A program made the position numbers and the translations under genes. A DNA stretch of 64,000 nucleotides from Bacteroidetes bacterium GWF2_38_335 (GTDB taxonomy: Bacteria; Bacteroidota; Bacteroidia; Bacteroidales; GWF2-38-335), in NCBI GenBank assembly GCA_001769535.1, contig MEOH01000016.1, forward strand, positions 246,776 to 310,775, read 5' to 3'. Below, in pieces: positions 17,317 to 25,522 of the stretch. The number at the start of each line of letters is the position of its first letter. Within the stretch, counting starts at the first letter, position 1. Below the pieces are notes generated by a model, which saw only the letters and a list, made by a program, of their open reading frames with translations, did no database searches and was not told the DNA's origin.

Positions 17317-18504
17317 ATGAAACATCATATTTTTATAAAACTATTAGGAATAATAATCTTGTTATCATCATGTCACAAAGAAGTAATTGTTCCTGTCGAG
17401 GATATTAGTTTTGATATGCCGATCAATACTCATACAAATGGTATAGAATTTCAAAATGTATTAGACAAGTATACAAAAAATGGATTGGTAGGTGTCTCTT
17501 TGGCAATTGATGACCCTGTATATGGTTTTTGGGCTGGTGCATCAGGGATGGCATGTCTCGAAACAGGACAACCAATGACAAAATATCACATACAACGAGG
17601 AGGAAGCATTCCTAAAATGTATACAGGTACAGCAATTATGTTATTATATGAAGAAGGATTGATTGACCTGGATGCAAAAATGAATACTTATTTGCCAAAA
17701 AGCATTTGTGACAATATTACAAATGGGAATGAAATTACAATTAGGCAATTATTAACTCATTCTTCCGGATTATATGAGTACTCAAGCAACCCTCAATATT
17801 ATTTCGACATTATGAATAACCCGGGTGAAATTGATTATACCCCTTTGGAATTAATTGAGTTTATGTATGGCAAACCTGCTGATTTTAAACCTGGTGAATA
17901 CACCTACTATTGCGACAGCAATTTTCTTCTTTTGGCTGTAATAATTGATTATATCATCAATGGAAATCATGCACAATATTTTAAAGAAAAGATGTTTGAT
18001 CCAAATGGATTAACCCATACTTACTATAAAGTGCAAAATGGTTACCCTAATATTCCGGGGACGCCAAATTGTTATTCCGATTGGTATGGAAATGGCAAAT
18101 ATATAAACATTTCTGACATACAAAATAAATGGGATGTGATGGTTGGAGATGACGGAATGTATGCTTCAACATACGACTACCTTCAATTTGCAAAGTTACT
18201 TTGCGAAGGGCAAATTGTAAAACAATCCTCTCTTGACATGATGAAAGATTGGATAGAATTTGATGATGATGATGAGGATGTCTCTAAGGTAGGTTTATCC
18301 TTACTTCATTGGCAAAATAAGACAAAAGATATTTGGGGAATGGGGCATGGTGGTAATTCTCAGGGTACGGGAGGATATTTATTTTATTTTCCTGATAGAG
18401 GAATAACAATAGCCTTGTTCACAAATACCGATACCGAAAGAGGTGAAGGAGGAAAAATATTTAAAGAATTATGGGAAGAAATTGTAGCAGTAGCAATGAA
18501 ATAA
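17317..18504 (+). CDS. Beta-lactamase-fold serine hydrolase, lipoprotein
   Basis: About 395 residues from ATG 17317; an upstream in-frame codon at 17236 overlaps the preceding gene and would bury the lipoprotein signal. A hydrophobic N-terminus ends in L-L-S-S-C, a lipobox, so the protein should be membrane-anchored. The class C/esterase motifs are S-I-P-K (S97, K100; the S-x-x-K nucleophile motif), a Y-C-D-S-N segment where many relatives have Y-S-N, and G-H-G-G-N in the H-x-G position. Family members are esterases, peptidases or beta-lactamases, and the substrate cannot be told here. A structured repeat at 18535-18605 follows. Confidence 0.85.
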   Translation: MKHHIFIKLLGIIILLSSCHKEVIVPVEDISFDMPINTHTNGIEFQNVLDKYTKNGLVGVSLAIDDPVYGFWAGASGMACLETGQPMTKYHIQRGGSIPKMYTGTAIMLLYEEGLIDLDAKMNTYLPKSICDNITNGNEITIRQLLTHSSGLYEYSSNPQYYFDIMNNPGEIDYTPLELIEFMYGKPADFKPGEYTYYCDSNFLLLAVIIDYIINGNHAQYFKEKMFDPNGLTHTYYKVQNGYPNIPGTPNCYSDWYGNGKYINISDIQNKWDVMVGDDGMYASTYDYLQFAKLLCEGQIVKQSSLDMMKDWIEFDDDDEDVSKVGLSLLHWQNKTKDIWGMGHGGNSQGTGGYLFYFPDRGITIALFTNTDTERGEGGKIFKELWEEIVAVAMK

Positions 18505-18534
18505 ATTAAAACGCAATAAACACTTTGCACAATG

Positions 18535-18605
18535 TCAAGCACATACTGCAAACCGCACAAGCCAACCAAAACCAAAGTTTGCAGCAAGAGCTTGCCATTT
18601 TCCAC
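18535..18605. repeat. Conserved-loop hairpin, second copy
   Basis: CTGCAAAC pairs with GTTTGCAG around a loop starting CGCACAAGCCAACC (about 18554-18567). The loop is shared with 16469-16481, while the stem has changed on both sides (AAGC/GCTT there, AAAC/GTTT here). It is followed in both places by AGAGCT and an ATTTTCCA-like word. Confidence 0.5.
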
Positions 18606-18733
18606 GCACTACCATCAGAAACAAAAACAAAAAAATAAAAAATCCCTTCATTTCTGTAAAAATTTAAACGTGACATGCAATCCGACCCAGTCAAAAACTT
18701 TTTGACAGTTGACAGCAAAACTGGAAATAGTAG

Positions 18734-18741
18734 TATCTTTG
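18734..18741 (+). promoter_or_regulatory. Possible promoter -7 element
   Basis: TATCTTTG fits TAnnTTTG, with a TTGAC about 21 bases upstream. It points into only an 8-codon frame from ATG 18747 and then debris, so it may be the relic promoter of a lost mobile gene. Confidence 0.3.
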
Positions 18742-18769
18742 TGACATGAAAGACAAGAACCGCCAGCTA

Positions 18770-19290
18770 AGCTGACGGGGAGAGTCTCCGCCGGTAGTCG
18801 GACAAGTCTCACACCACTGTACGTACGGGTCTCGTATACGGCGGTTCATTAGGTATCAGCAAGTCCGCTCTTCACACCGGAATTACCTTGGTTTTAGCTT
18901 AAGAAAAGGCTAGTATCCGCCGGTTGGCGGATTAGACCTCCAAATTAAATTTTTAACCGTCTAATGTTCAGTCCTTTCCGCCGGTTGGCGGATGAGCCCT
19001 CCGACTGTCTATTTCGGCTCGTTTCTGCAACTACTATGACCTCTGCTTAGTTACTCCCTTCGGTCGTGGTCTTAGCTTCACTACGACTCTTGGCTCATAG
19101 AAAACCGAATCTATTCCAAGACCTCCTCCCCCCTAACCTGTCCCGTACACTTGTATCGGGATAAGAGCTTCTTCCATTTGTCAATCGCTGCCGGATTGTT
19201 TTTATTATTTGGACTTTATAATGCTGTGCTTGATCACCAGTTCTTTCATGCCTCATATCCGATTTTAAACATGGATAAAAAAAAGTCATA
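18770..19290 (-). mobile_element. Relic of a mobile element, intron-like
   Basis: It begins with CGCCAGCTAAGCTGACGG, then GGGAGAGTCTCCGCC and ACAAGTCTCACACCACTGTACGTACGG..CTCGTATACGGCGGTTC. The minus strand of this is the GTGGTGTGAGA-type sequence I remember from group II intron ends. Beyond it the text (TTCTGCAACTACTATGACCT, then AGACCTCCCCCC, then ATGCCTCATATCCG) resembles a widely dispersed non-coding companion of such elements. CCGCCGGTTGGCGGAT is repeated at about 18917 and 18978. No intact reverse transcriptase is present. The 64-codon minus frame inside is probably spurious. Confidence 0.45.
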
Positions 19291-19402
19291 AGCTGGTTAC
19301 TATCTGGCGACCTATATTAGCAGAACTTAAAGAAAAAACAGATTATATAAAACTCTATAACTAAAAATAGTAAAAAAAACAACTTCATATCGAAAATTTG
19401 TA

Positions 19403-19410
19403 TATTTTTG
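19403..19410 (+). promoter_or_regulatory. Putative ilv operon promoter -7 element
   Basis: TATTTTTG fits TAnnTTTG and lies 20 bases before the first leader-peptide start codon. The expected upstream TTTG box is not clear. It is still the best placed candidate for the operon start. Confidence 0.4.
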
Positions 19411-19429
19411 TGTCATTAAAACAAGAAAA

Positions 19430-19489
19430 ATGAAAAAGTTTAACATCATTATCTCAATTATTATATTCAGCATTATTGTGAAATGTTGA
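19430..19489 (+). CDS. Isoleucine-rich leader peptide 1 of the ilv operon
   Basis: A 19-codon open frame with the translation MKKFNIIISIIIFSIIVKC and a TGA stop. Eight of 19 residues are Ile and one is Val, arranged in runs, as in the leader peptides of ribosome-mediated attenuators. It is followed immediately by a self-complementary segment that can form an antiterminator or a terminator (19491-19561). When charged tRNA-Ile is scarce, a ribosome stalled at the Ile runs would leave 19491-19501 free. I found no ribosome-binding site beyond A-rich sequence, as usual in this phylum. Confidence 0.8.
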   Translation: MKKFNIIISIIIFSIIVKC

Positions 19490-19490
19490 G

Positions 19491-19561
19491 GGAGAATGGT
19501 GTTATAAATTTAAGCAAAAATATACGGCACTGTTCTCCAAAAAGAATGGTGCTTTTTTTTT
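19491..19561 (+). terminator. Attenuator 1: antiterminator/terminator pair
   Basis: Antiterminator: GGAGAATGGTG (19491-19501) pairs with CACTGTTCTCC (19528-19538). Terminator: GCACTGTTCT (19527-19536) pairs with AGAATGGTGC (19543-19552), followed by nine T. The two structures share 19528-19536 and exclude each other. A ribosome that reaches the leader stop at 19487-19489 would mask the antiterminator arm and so favour termination. Confidence 0.8.
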
Positions 19562-19576
19562 AATGGATTATTGATT

Positions 19577-19642
19577 ATGATCAAACATCTGATAGCAAAT
19601 ATTATTATAGTCATTATTATTCTTACCTATCCCCCGGGGTGA
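19577..19642 (+). CDS. Isoleucine/leucine/valine-rich leader peptide 2 of the ilv operon
   Basis: A 21-codon open frame starting M-I-K-H-L-I-A-N and continuing with I-I-I-V-I-I-I-L before T-Y-P-P-G and a TGA stop. It has eight Ile, two Leu and one Val. It begins 16 bases after the T-run of attenuator 1 and overlaps the first arm of a second antiterminator. A P-P-G end is a known ribosome-slowing context, but that may be chance. Confidence 0.8.
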   Translation: MIKHLIANIIIVIIILTYPPG

Positions 19643-19705
19643 GCAGGACGTTTAGTGACTATAAACAAAAAAGCCTTTCTCTCCCCAGCAGAGAAGGGCT
19701 TTTTT
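19636..19705 (+). terminator. Attenuator 2: antiterminator/terminator pair
   Basis: Terminator: AGCCTTTCTCT (19672-19682) pairs with AGAGAAGGGCT (19690-19700), 11 pairs including one G-T wobble, followed by TTTTT. Antiterminator: GGGGTGAGCAGG (19636-19647) can pair imperfectly with CCTTTCTCTCCCC (19674-19686), which uses up the terminator's left arm. As in attenuator 1, the leader stop codon lies at the antiterminator's first arm. Confidence 0.75.
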
Positions 19706-19761
19706 GTTTCATACCAGAAATTAAAGATTAGAACATAAATCAACTATAAAAAGCAAATATT

Positions 19762-21570
19762 ATGAATGAATTAAAAAGCAAAAGGGTAACCGAAGGCAGA
19801 GAGAAAGCTGGAGCAAGAAGCCTGTGGCGGGCTAATGGCATGAAAGAAAGCCATTTTGGGAAACCAATTATTGCCATTGCCAATTCCTTTACCCAGTTTG
19901 TACCTGGCCATGGGCACCTGAAAGATGTTGGACAAAACGTTAAAGCTATTTTTGAAAATGCAGTTTTTTTTGCTGCTGAATTCAACACCATTGCCATAGA
20001 CGATGGCATTGCCATGAGCCACAGCGGCATGTTGTACTCCCTGCCATCCCGTGATCTTATTGCTGATAGCGTAGAATATATGTGCAATGCCCATTGTGTT
20101 GATGCACTGTTCTGTATCAGCAACTGCGATAAAATTACTCCAGGAATGCTCATGGCTGCCATGCGCCTGAATATACCAACTATTCTCGTATCAGGAGGAC
20201 CAATGGAAGCTGGTAGCGTAAATGACAAAAGCGTTGATTTAACAGACGCTATAACTGAAGGAGGAAAAGATACAACTGACCCAGTATATCTGAGAGAATT
20301 GGAACTCAATGCATGCCCCACTTGCGGATCATGTTCAGGGATGTTTACAGCCAATTCCATGAATTGCCTCACAGAAGCATTGGGTTTGGCTTTGCCCGGC
20401 AATGGTACTTTGCTGGCAACACATAAATTCAGGTGGCAACTTTTTGAGGATGCAGCAAAAGAATTGTTAAAGGTTACAAATGAATATTATTTTAGAGGCA
20501 ACCGCTCTGTTTTACCAAGAAGCATCGCTACCAGAGAAGCATTCCTTAATGCGCTGGCATTGGATATTGCTATGGGCGGCTCTTCAAATACCATATTGCA
20601 CCTCCTTGCAATAGCCAATGAGGCAAATGTTGAACTTTCGATGCAGGATGTTAATGAATTGTCAAAAAAAGTACCTGTTTTGTGCAAAGTTTCACCTAGT
20701 TCGCAATATCATATAGAAGATGTACACAAAGCCGGCGGGGTAATGGCTATCATGCATGAGTTAGATAAAAACAACCTGATAAATTCAAATGTTTCCAGGG
20801 TTGATGGAAAAACACTAAAAGAAACCATCAACGAATACAACATTATATCTGGACAAAAGCATGCGATCTATTATTCTGCACCTGGCAATTACCATAACCT
20901 TAAGTTTGCCAGTCAGGGCAATATGTTCGAAGATCTTGACAATGATAGAGTGAATGGTTGCATAAGAAGCATTGAAAATGCCTATATGAAAGATGGGGGT
21001 CTGGCGGTATTATATGGCAACATAGCTTGTAATGGTTGTATAGTAAAAACTGTAGGTGTTGATAAATCAATATTCTATTTCAAGGGTAGGGCAAAAGTAT
21101 TTCATTCGCAGGAAGATGCCTGTGATGCTATCCTTAATAACCGGATTGTTGCAGGCGATGTAGTCATAATCATTTATGAAGGCCCTGCCGGTGGGCCGGG
21201 GATGCAGGAAATGCTTTTCCCTACTTCTTATTTAAAGTCCAAAAATCTTGATAAAGTTTGTGCGCTTATCACCGATGGAAGGTTTTCCGGTGGTACATCT
21301 GGCTTATCCATAGGGCATGTTTCGCCGGAAGCAGCAGCAGGTGGTGAAATTGCTTTACTGAAGGATGGGGATTTAATAGAAATCAATATTGAACAACGGG
21401 CAATAAATGCGCTAATCAGCACAACAGAATTAAAGAGCAGAAGAGAGCAGGAAGTAAAAAAAGGAGATATTGCATTCAACCCTGAAAGGAAAAGAAACAT
21501 TCCCAAGTCGCTTCAGATATATTCAAAACACGTAAGTTCTGCCGATAAAGGTGCAATCAGGATACTATAA
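19762..21570 (+). CDS. ilvD: Dihydroxy-acid dehydratase
   Basis: A 602-residue protein, close to the usual 610, starting at ATG 19762. It catalyses the third common step of Ile and Val synthesis, dehydrating 2,3-dihydroxy acids to 2-oxo acids with an Fe-S cluster and Mg. The cysteine motifs are intact: N-C-D-K-I-T-P-G (C122) and [12 protein letters not shown] (C185, C188, C191). The C-terminal active-site region [14 protein letters not shown] is also present. It is the first structural gene after the two attenuators, and ilvB follows 12 bases later. Nothing suggests damage. Confidence 0.97.
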   Translation: MNELKSKRVTEGREKAGARSLWRANGMKESHFGKPIIAIANSFTQFVPGHGHLKDVGQNVKAIFENAVFFAAEFNTIAIDDGIAMSHSGMLYSLPSRDLIADSVEYMCNAHCVDALFCISNCDKITPGMLMAAMRLNIPTILVSGGPMEAGSVNDKSVDLTDAITEGGKDTTDPVYLRELELNACPTCGSCSGMFTANSMNCLTEALGLALPGNGTLLATHKFRWQLFEDAAKELLKVTNEYYFRGNRSVLPRSIATREAFLNALALDIAMGGSSNTILHLLAIANEANVELSMQDVNELSKKVPVLCKVSPSSQYHIEDVHKAGGVMAIMHELDKNNLINSNVSRVDGKTLKETINEYNIISGQKHAIYYSAPGNYHNLKFASQGNMFEDLDNDRVNGCIRSIENAYMKDGGLAVLYGNIACNGCIVKTVGVDKSIFYFKGRAKVFHSQEDACDAILNNRIVAGDVVIIIYEGPAGGPGMQEMLFPTSYLKSKNLDKVCALITDGRFSGGTSGLSIGHVSPEAAAGGEIALLKDGDLIEINIEQRAINALISTTELKSRREQEVKKGDIAFNPERKRNIPKSLQIYSKHVSSADKGAIRIL

Positions 21571-21582
21571 AAATGGTACATT

Positions 21583-23325
21583 ATGAAAAAAAATAAACAA
21601 AAAAATTACACTGAAAAGATAAAGGTAACAGGAGCAGAAGCAGTAGCCTTATCGCTGATCGGGGAAGGAATAAAGCATGCATTTGGTTACCCGGGCGGAG
21701 CAATAATGCCAATCCATGATAGCTTATATAAGCATAAAAATAGCATCGATCATTTGGTGGTAAGGCATGAGCAAGCTGCTGTTCATGCGGCACAAGGCTA
21801 TGCCAGATCAACAGGGAAAGTAGCTGCGGTTTTTGTCACTTCCGGACCGGGAGCAACCAATTTAATAACAGGTCTTGCTGATGCCTTTGCAGACTCTACT
21901 CCATTGGTATGCATTACCGGTCAGGTAACTGAAGCATTGCTTGGATCTGATGCCTTTCAGGAAGTAGATATAATTAGTATCTCTGCTTCTGTAACCAAAT
22001 GGAATTACCAAGTTACAAAAGCCCGTGAGGTACCAGAAATTGTTGCCAAAGCATTTTATATTGCAGGATCAGGAAGGCCAGGGCCGGTGCTTATTGATAT
22101 TACCAAAAATGCACAATTGAGCGAACTGGATTTCAATTATGTGAAATGCAAAGGTATACCAGGATATACCCCCTACCCTGTCCCGGATAAAAACCATATA
22201 GAAAAGGCCGCAGCATTAATCAACAGTGCTTTCAAACCAATGGTGCTTATAGGACAGGGAATCCTGCTAGGAAAAGCAGAAGGGGAATTACTCAAATTTA
22301 TAAACAAAACAGGTATGCCTGTTGCTTCAACATTGCTTGGTTTGTCAGCAATACCAACCACCCACCCTCAGTTTGTCGGGATGTTGGGGATGCATGGCAA
22401 TTACAGCCCAAATATTAAAACAAATGAATGCGATTTGCTCATAGCCATAGGCATGCGTTTTGACGACAGGGTAATTGGAGACCCAAAGAGGTACGGAATA
22501 AATGCAACAGTAATCCACATAGATATAGACCAGTCTGAAATCGGGAAAAACATCAGGGCTCACATTCCTTTAACAGGAAATGCAAAAGATGTTTTAAGCT
22601 GGCTTAATAAATTGGTGATTAAAAGGGACCATCAGGAATGGTTATTGGAATTTGCCAATTGCTTTGAGAAAGAATTCCGGGAGGTAATCAGCAATGATAT
22701 TAATAGCAGTAGTAGCGAAATTAATATGGGCGAAGTGATGGATACGATAAATAAGAATAGTAGCGGAAACGAAATTTTTATTATCGATGTGGGACAACAC
22801 CAGATGATTTCAGCGAGGTACCTCAAATTATCCGTTCCCAGGAGTTTTATTACTTCAGGGGGGCTTGGTACTATGGGTTTCTCCCTGCCGGCAGCTATTG
22901 GGGCAAAAACAGGCAGCAAAGATAAAAGTGTAATAGCAATAATGGGCGACGGAGGTTTCCAGATGAATATACAGGAACTGGGAACAATAGCCCAGTCAGG
23001 TTTACCAATAAAAATCATTATTCTTAACAACTCCTATTTAGGTATGGTGAGGCAATGGCAGGAAATGTTCTTTGATAAAAGGTATGCATTTACAGAAATG
23101 AAAAATCCCGATTTTGTAAAAATTGCTGAAGGTTATGGCATACAAGGCAAACGGCTGACAGAAAAAACTGATCTGGATGGCTCAATTAAAATTCTTCTTG
23201 ATTCCAAAGCCCCATTTTTACTCGAAATAGCTGTTCAGAAACTGGGCAATGTATTTCCAATGGTACCGGCGGGTGCCTCAGTAGATCAGGTTATACTGAA
23301 ACCGGCTGATAATAAAGATATTTAA
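21583..23325 (+). CDS. ilvB: Acetolactate synthase large (catalytic) subunit
   Basis: A 580-residue ThDP-dependent enzyme that condenses two pyruvates, or pyruvate and 2-oxobutyrate. The N-terminal Pyr domain shows G-Y-P-G-G-A and the catalytic glutamate in R-H-E-Q (E63), followed by S-G-P-G-A-T-N. The C-terminal PP domain has the ThDP/Mg motif G-D-G-G-F-Q-M-N (from 455) ending in N-N-S-Y-L-G-M-V-R-Q-W. It lies 12 bases after ilvD and 52 bases before ilvN, in one operon. I use ilvB for the large subunit; the exact paralogue name (ilvB, ilvG or ilvI) is arbitrary here. Confidence 0.96.
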   Translation: MKKNKQKNYTEKIKVTGAEAVALSLIGEGIKHAFGYPGGAIMPIHDSLYKHKNSIDHLVVRHEQAAVHAAQGYARSTGKVAAVFVTSGPGATNLITGLADAFADSTPLVCITGQVTEALLGSDAFQEVDIISISASVTKWNYQVTKAREVPEIVAKAFYIAGSGRPGPVLIDITKNAQLSELDFNYVKCKGIPGYTPYPVPDKNHIEKAAALINSAFKPMVLIGQGILLGKAEGELLKFINKTGMPVASTLLGLSAIPTTHPQFVGMLGMHGNYSPNIKTNECDLLIAIGMRFDDRVIGDPKRYGINATVIHIDIDQSEIGKNIRAHIPLTGNAKDVLSWLNKLVIKRDHQEWLLEFANCFEKEFREVISNDINSSSSEINMGEVMDTINKNSSGNEIFIIDVGQHQMISARYLKLSVPRSFITSGGLGTMGFSLPAAIGAKTGSKDKSVIAIMGDGGFQMNIQELGTIAQSGLPIKIIILNNSYLGMVRQWQEMFFDKRYAFTEMKNPDFVKIAEGYGIQGKRLTEKTDLDGSIKILLDSKAPFLLEIAVQKLGNVFPMVPAGASVDQVILKPADNKDI

Positions 23326-23377
23326 CAATATATGAATAAAATCACTGAATCAAATTAATCATTTAAACTCAAAAACA

Positions 23378-23764
23378 ATGGAAGAACAATTTTTAATCAA
23401 TGTCACCACCGAAAAGCAGCATGGTCTGCTAACACGAGTCCTCAACAATTTCAACAAGAAAAGGCTCAGTATCGAAAACCTGGTTGTTACAAATGCAAGG
23501 AAGCTTGGATATCAAAAATACAGCATTGTTGTAGAATCAAATCAGGAAACAATAGAAAAAGCCGTTTTACAGATTCGAAGGGTAATCGGGGTCCATGATG
23601 TTTCGTATTATCCTCAAAAAGAAGTGAATAATAAAGAAATTGTCCTCTACAGGCTCACTGCCCAGCAGCTAATCGAAAACTTCGGCTTTTATGAAAACCA
23701 GACCAGTACTAATTCTTATGCAATTAAAGACAGCCCGGTAAAGAGGCATAAAGTGTTATGCTGA
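23378..23764 (+). CDS. ilvN: Acetolactate synthase small (regulatory) subunit
   Basis: A 128-residue ACT-domain protein starting at ATG 23378. The ACT fold is visible from residue 4 (F-L-I-N-V-T-T-E-K-Q-H-G-L-L-T-R-V-L-N) to about 80 (I-G-V-H-D-V-S-Y-Y). It binds Val or Ile and confers feedback inhibition on IlvB. It is shorter than the roughly 160-190 residues common for IlvN/IlvH, so the C-terminal domain is reduced. It follows ilvB in the operon and precedes ilvC. Confidence 0.9.
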   Translation: MEEQFLINVTTEKQHGLLTRVLNNFNKKRLSIENLVVTNARKLGYQKYSIVVESNQETIEKAVLQIRRVIGVHDVSYYPQKEVNNKEIVLYRLTAQQLIENFGFYENQTSTNSYAIKDSPVKRHKVLC

Positions 23765-23847
23765 ATCTTTAATAAATTATGAATACAAATAGTATAGATA
23801 TTTTAAAAACAATGATAACAGATTATTTAAAACAAAAAATTAAAACT

Positions 23848-24885
23848 ATGACACAAATAAATTTTGGAGGCACAATTGAAACTGTAATTACAAGAGCTGA
23901 ATTCACGCTTGATCAGGCTCGTAAAGCATTACAAAACGAATCAATTGCAATCCTAGGCTATGGGGTTCAAGGTCCAGGGCAGTCATTAAATCTCAAAGAC
24001 AATGGATTTAATGTAATTATTGGCCAGCGAAAAGGAACAGACAGTTGGAAAAAGGCTCAGAAGGATGGCTGGAAAGAAGGTATAAACTTGTTTGAACCGG
24101 ATGAAGCATGCTTTAAAGCCAGTTTAATATCAAATTTATTATCTGATGCAGGCCAGATATCCAACTGGCCAGTTGTAAACAAACATCTAACCAAAGGAAA
24201 AACATTATGTTTTTCGCATGGGTTCGGGATAACATTTTCAGAAAAAACTGGTATTATCCCTCCTAAAGACATTGATGTAATCCTTGTTGCACCCAAAGGC
24301 TCAGGCACAAGTGTACGAAGGTTGTTCCTCCAAGGAAAAGGGATTAATTCCAGTTATGCAATTCATCAGGATTATTCAGGAAAGGCTAAAGAGAAAGTAC
24401 TTGCAATGGGCATTGGTATTGGGTCAGGTTATTTATTTGAAACAAGCTTTGAAAAGGAAGTATACAGTGACCTGACAGGTGAAAGGGGTGTATTAATGGG
24501 GGCACTTACCGGGATAATGGAAGCCCAATACAATGTTCTCCGCAGGAATGGGCATTCTCCATCCGAGGCATTTAATGAAACTGTTGAGGAACTAACCCAG
24601 AGCCTTATGCCATTGGTTGCAGAAAATGGCATGGATTGGATGTATGCAAATACTTCAACCACAGCGCAAAGAGGTGCTCTCGACTGGAGACATCGGTTCA
24701 GGGATGCCGTTGAACCTGTATTTAATGAATTATACAACAGCGTTATTTCGGGTAAAGAAGCAGAAATAGTAATAAAGGCGAATAGTAAAAACAATTATAA
24801 AGCACAATTGGAAGAAGAACTCAACGGGATCAGGGATTCTGAAATGTGGCAATCAGGGCTACAAGTGAGGAAACTAAGGTCATAA
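23848..24885 (+). CDS. ilvC: Ketol-acid reductoisomerase
   Basis: 345 residues from ATG 23848, which gives the family-typical start M-T-Q-I-N-F-G-G. An in-frame ATG at 23779 would add 23 unusual residues and lies 14 bases past ilvN. The Rossmann motif G-Y-G-V-Q-G-P-G-Q binds NADPH at about residues 36-44. The C-terminal knotted domain shows the metal-binding E-x-x-x-D-L-T-G-E-R-G and a conserved V-E-E-L-T-Q segment. It isomerises and reduces acetolactate or acetohydroxybutyrate. A hairpin with a short T run follows at 24898-24935. Confidence 0.96.
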   Translation: MTQINFGGTIETVITRAEFTLDQARKALQNESIAILGYGVQGPGQSLNLKDNGFNVIIGQRKGTDSWKKAQKDGWKEGINLFEPDEACFKASLISNLLSDAGQISNWPVVNKHLTKGKTLCFSHGFGITFSEKTGIIPPKDIDVILVAPKGSGTSVRRLFLQGKGINSSYAIHQDYSGKAKEKVLAMGIGIGSGYLFETSFEKEVYSDLTGERGVLMGALTGIMEAQYNVLRRNGHSPSEAFNETVEELTQSLMPLVAENGMDWMYANTSTTAQRGALDWRHRFRDAVEPVFNELYNSVISGKEAEIVIKANSKNNYKAQLEEELNGIRDSEMWQSGLQVRKLRS

Positions 24886-24897
24886 TTATCTAACTAC

Positions 24898-24935
24898 GAG
24901 GGTTGACTGGCTGATATTTGCATTCAACCCTCTTT
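24898..24935 (+). terminator. Hairpin after ilvC, weak terminator
   Basis: GAGGGTTGA (24898-24906) pairs perfectly with TCAACCCTC (24924-24932), followed by TTT. It would end or attenuate transcription between ilvC and the ilvA relic. Confidence 0.65.
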
Positions 24936-24952
24936 AATAAAAACAATAAATA

Positions 24953-25473
24953 ATGGATACAAAACCAGGTACAGAGCCATTTTTGGCAGGAATAAAAGAA
25001 ATTGGGAAAGCTTCAGCTAAACTAAAAAAGATTATATATAAAACCCCGTTAATGCTGAATGAGAGGCTATCTGGAGAATTCAATGCGGATATATTCTTTA
25101 AAAGGGAAGATAAGCAGGTTGTAAGATCATACAAAATAAGAGGTGCGTATAATAAATCAGCAGTCTTAATAGTAAAAGCCTCAAAAAGGGGATAATTTGC
25201 TCAAGTGCCAGTAACCACGCTCAGGGGGTTGCTTATGCCTGCAATAAGCTGAATGTAAAAGGGATAATTTATATGCCAATAACCACGCCTTTACAAAAAA
25301 TAGATCAGGTAAACTATTTTGGTAAAAAAAGTATTGAAATTATCCTTACAGGCAATACTTATGACGGTGCACAACAGGCAGCAATGGCTCACAGCATAGA
25401 AAGCAATATTGAGTTTATAAATCCATTTGATGATCTGAAGGTGATTGAAGGGCCAGCTACTGTGGGTATGTAA
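24953..25473 (+). pseudogene. ilvA: Broken, truncated threonine dehydratase
   Basis: An ATG at 24953 opens a frame with F-K-R-E-D-K-Q and S-Y-K-I-R-G-A-Y-N-K, the PLP-lysine region of biosynthetic threonine deaminase. It runs to a stop at about 25195. A +1 shift at the A5-G4 tract near 25185-25191 restores the protein: I-I-C-S-S-A-S-N-H-A-Q-G-V-A, then M-P-I-T-T-P-L-Q-K. This frame ends at 25471-25473 after G-P-A-T-V-G-M, where intact homologues continue for about 250 residues. The gene therefore has both a frameshift and a C-terminal deletion. The cell would need another ilvA or a different 2-oxobutyrate source. Confidence 0.9.
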
Positions 25474-25522
25474 ATAGCAAATGATGCAACCTCCCATATT
25501 TAAATAAAATTATTATAATAAC

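Noticed and set aside
19095-19289. 64-codon minus-strand frame in the mobile-element relic
   Set aside because: The translation does not resemble a reverse transcriptase or any protein I know, and the DNA looks like structured non-coding sequence.
23779-23847. Longer ilvC start
   Set aside because: The extra 23 residues are not typical of ketol-acid reductoisomerase, whereas M-T-Q-I-N-F-G-G at 23848 is.
24898-24935. Hairpin after ilvC as a third amino-acid attenuator
   Set aside because: There is no leader peptide and no alternative pairing; it is simply a stem with a short T run before a pseudogene.
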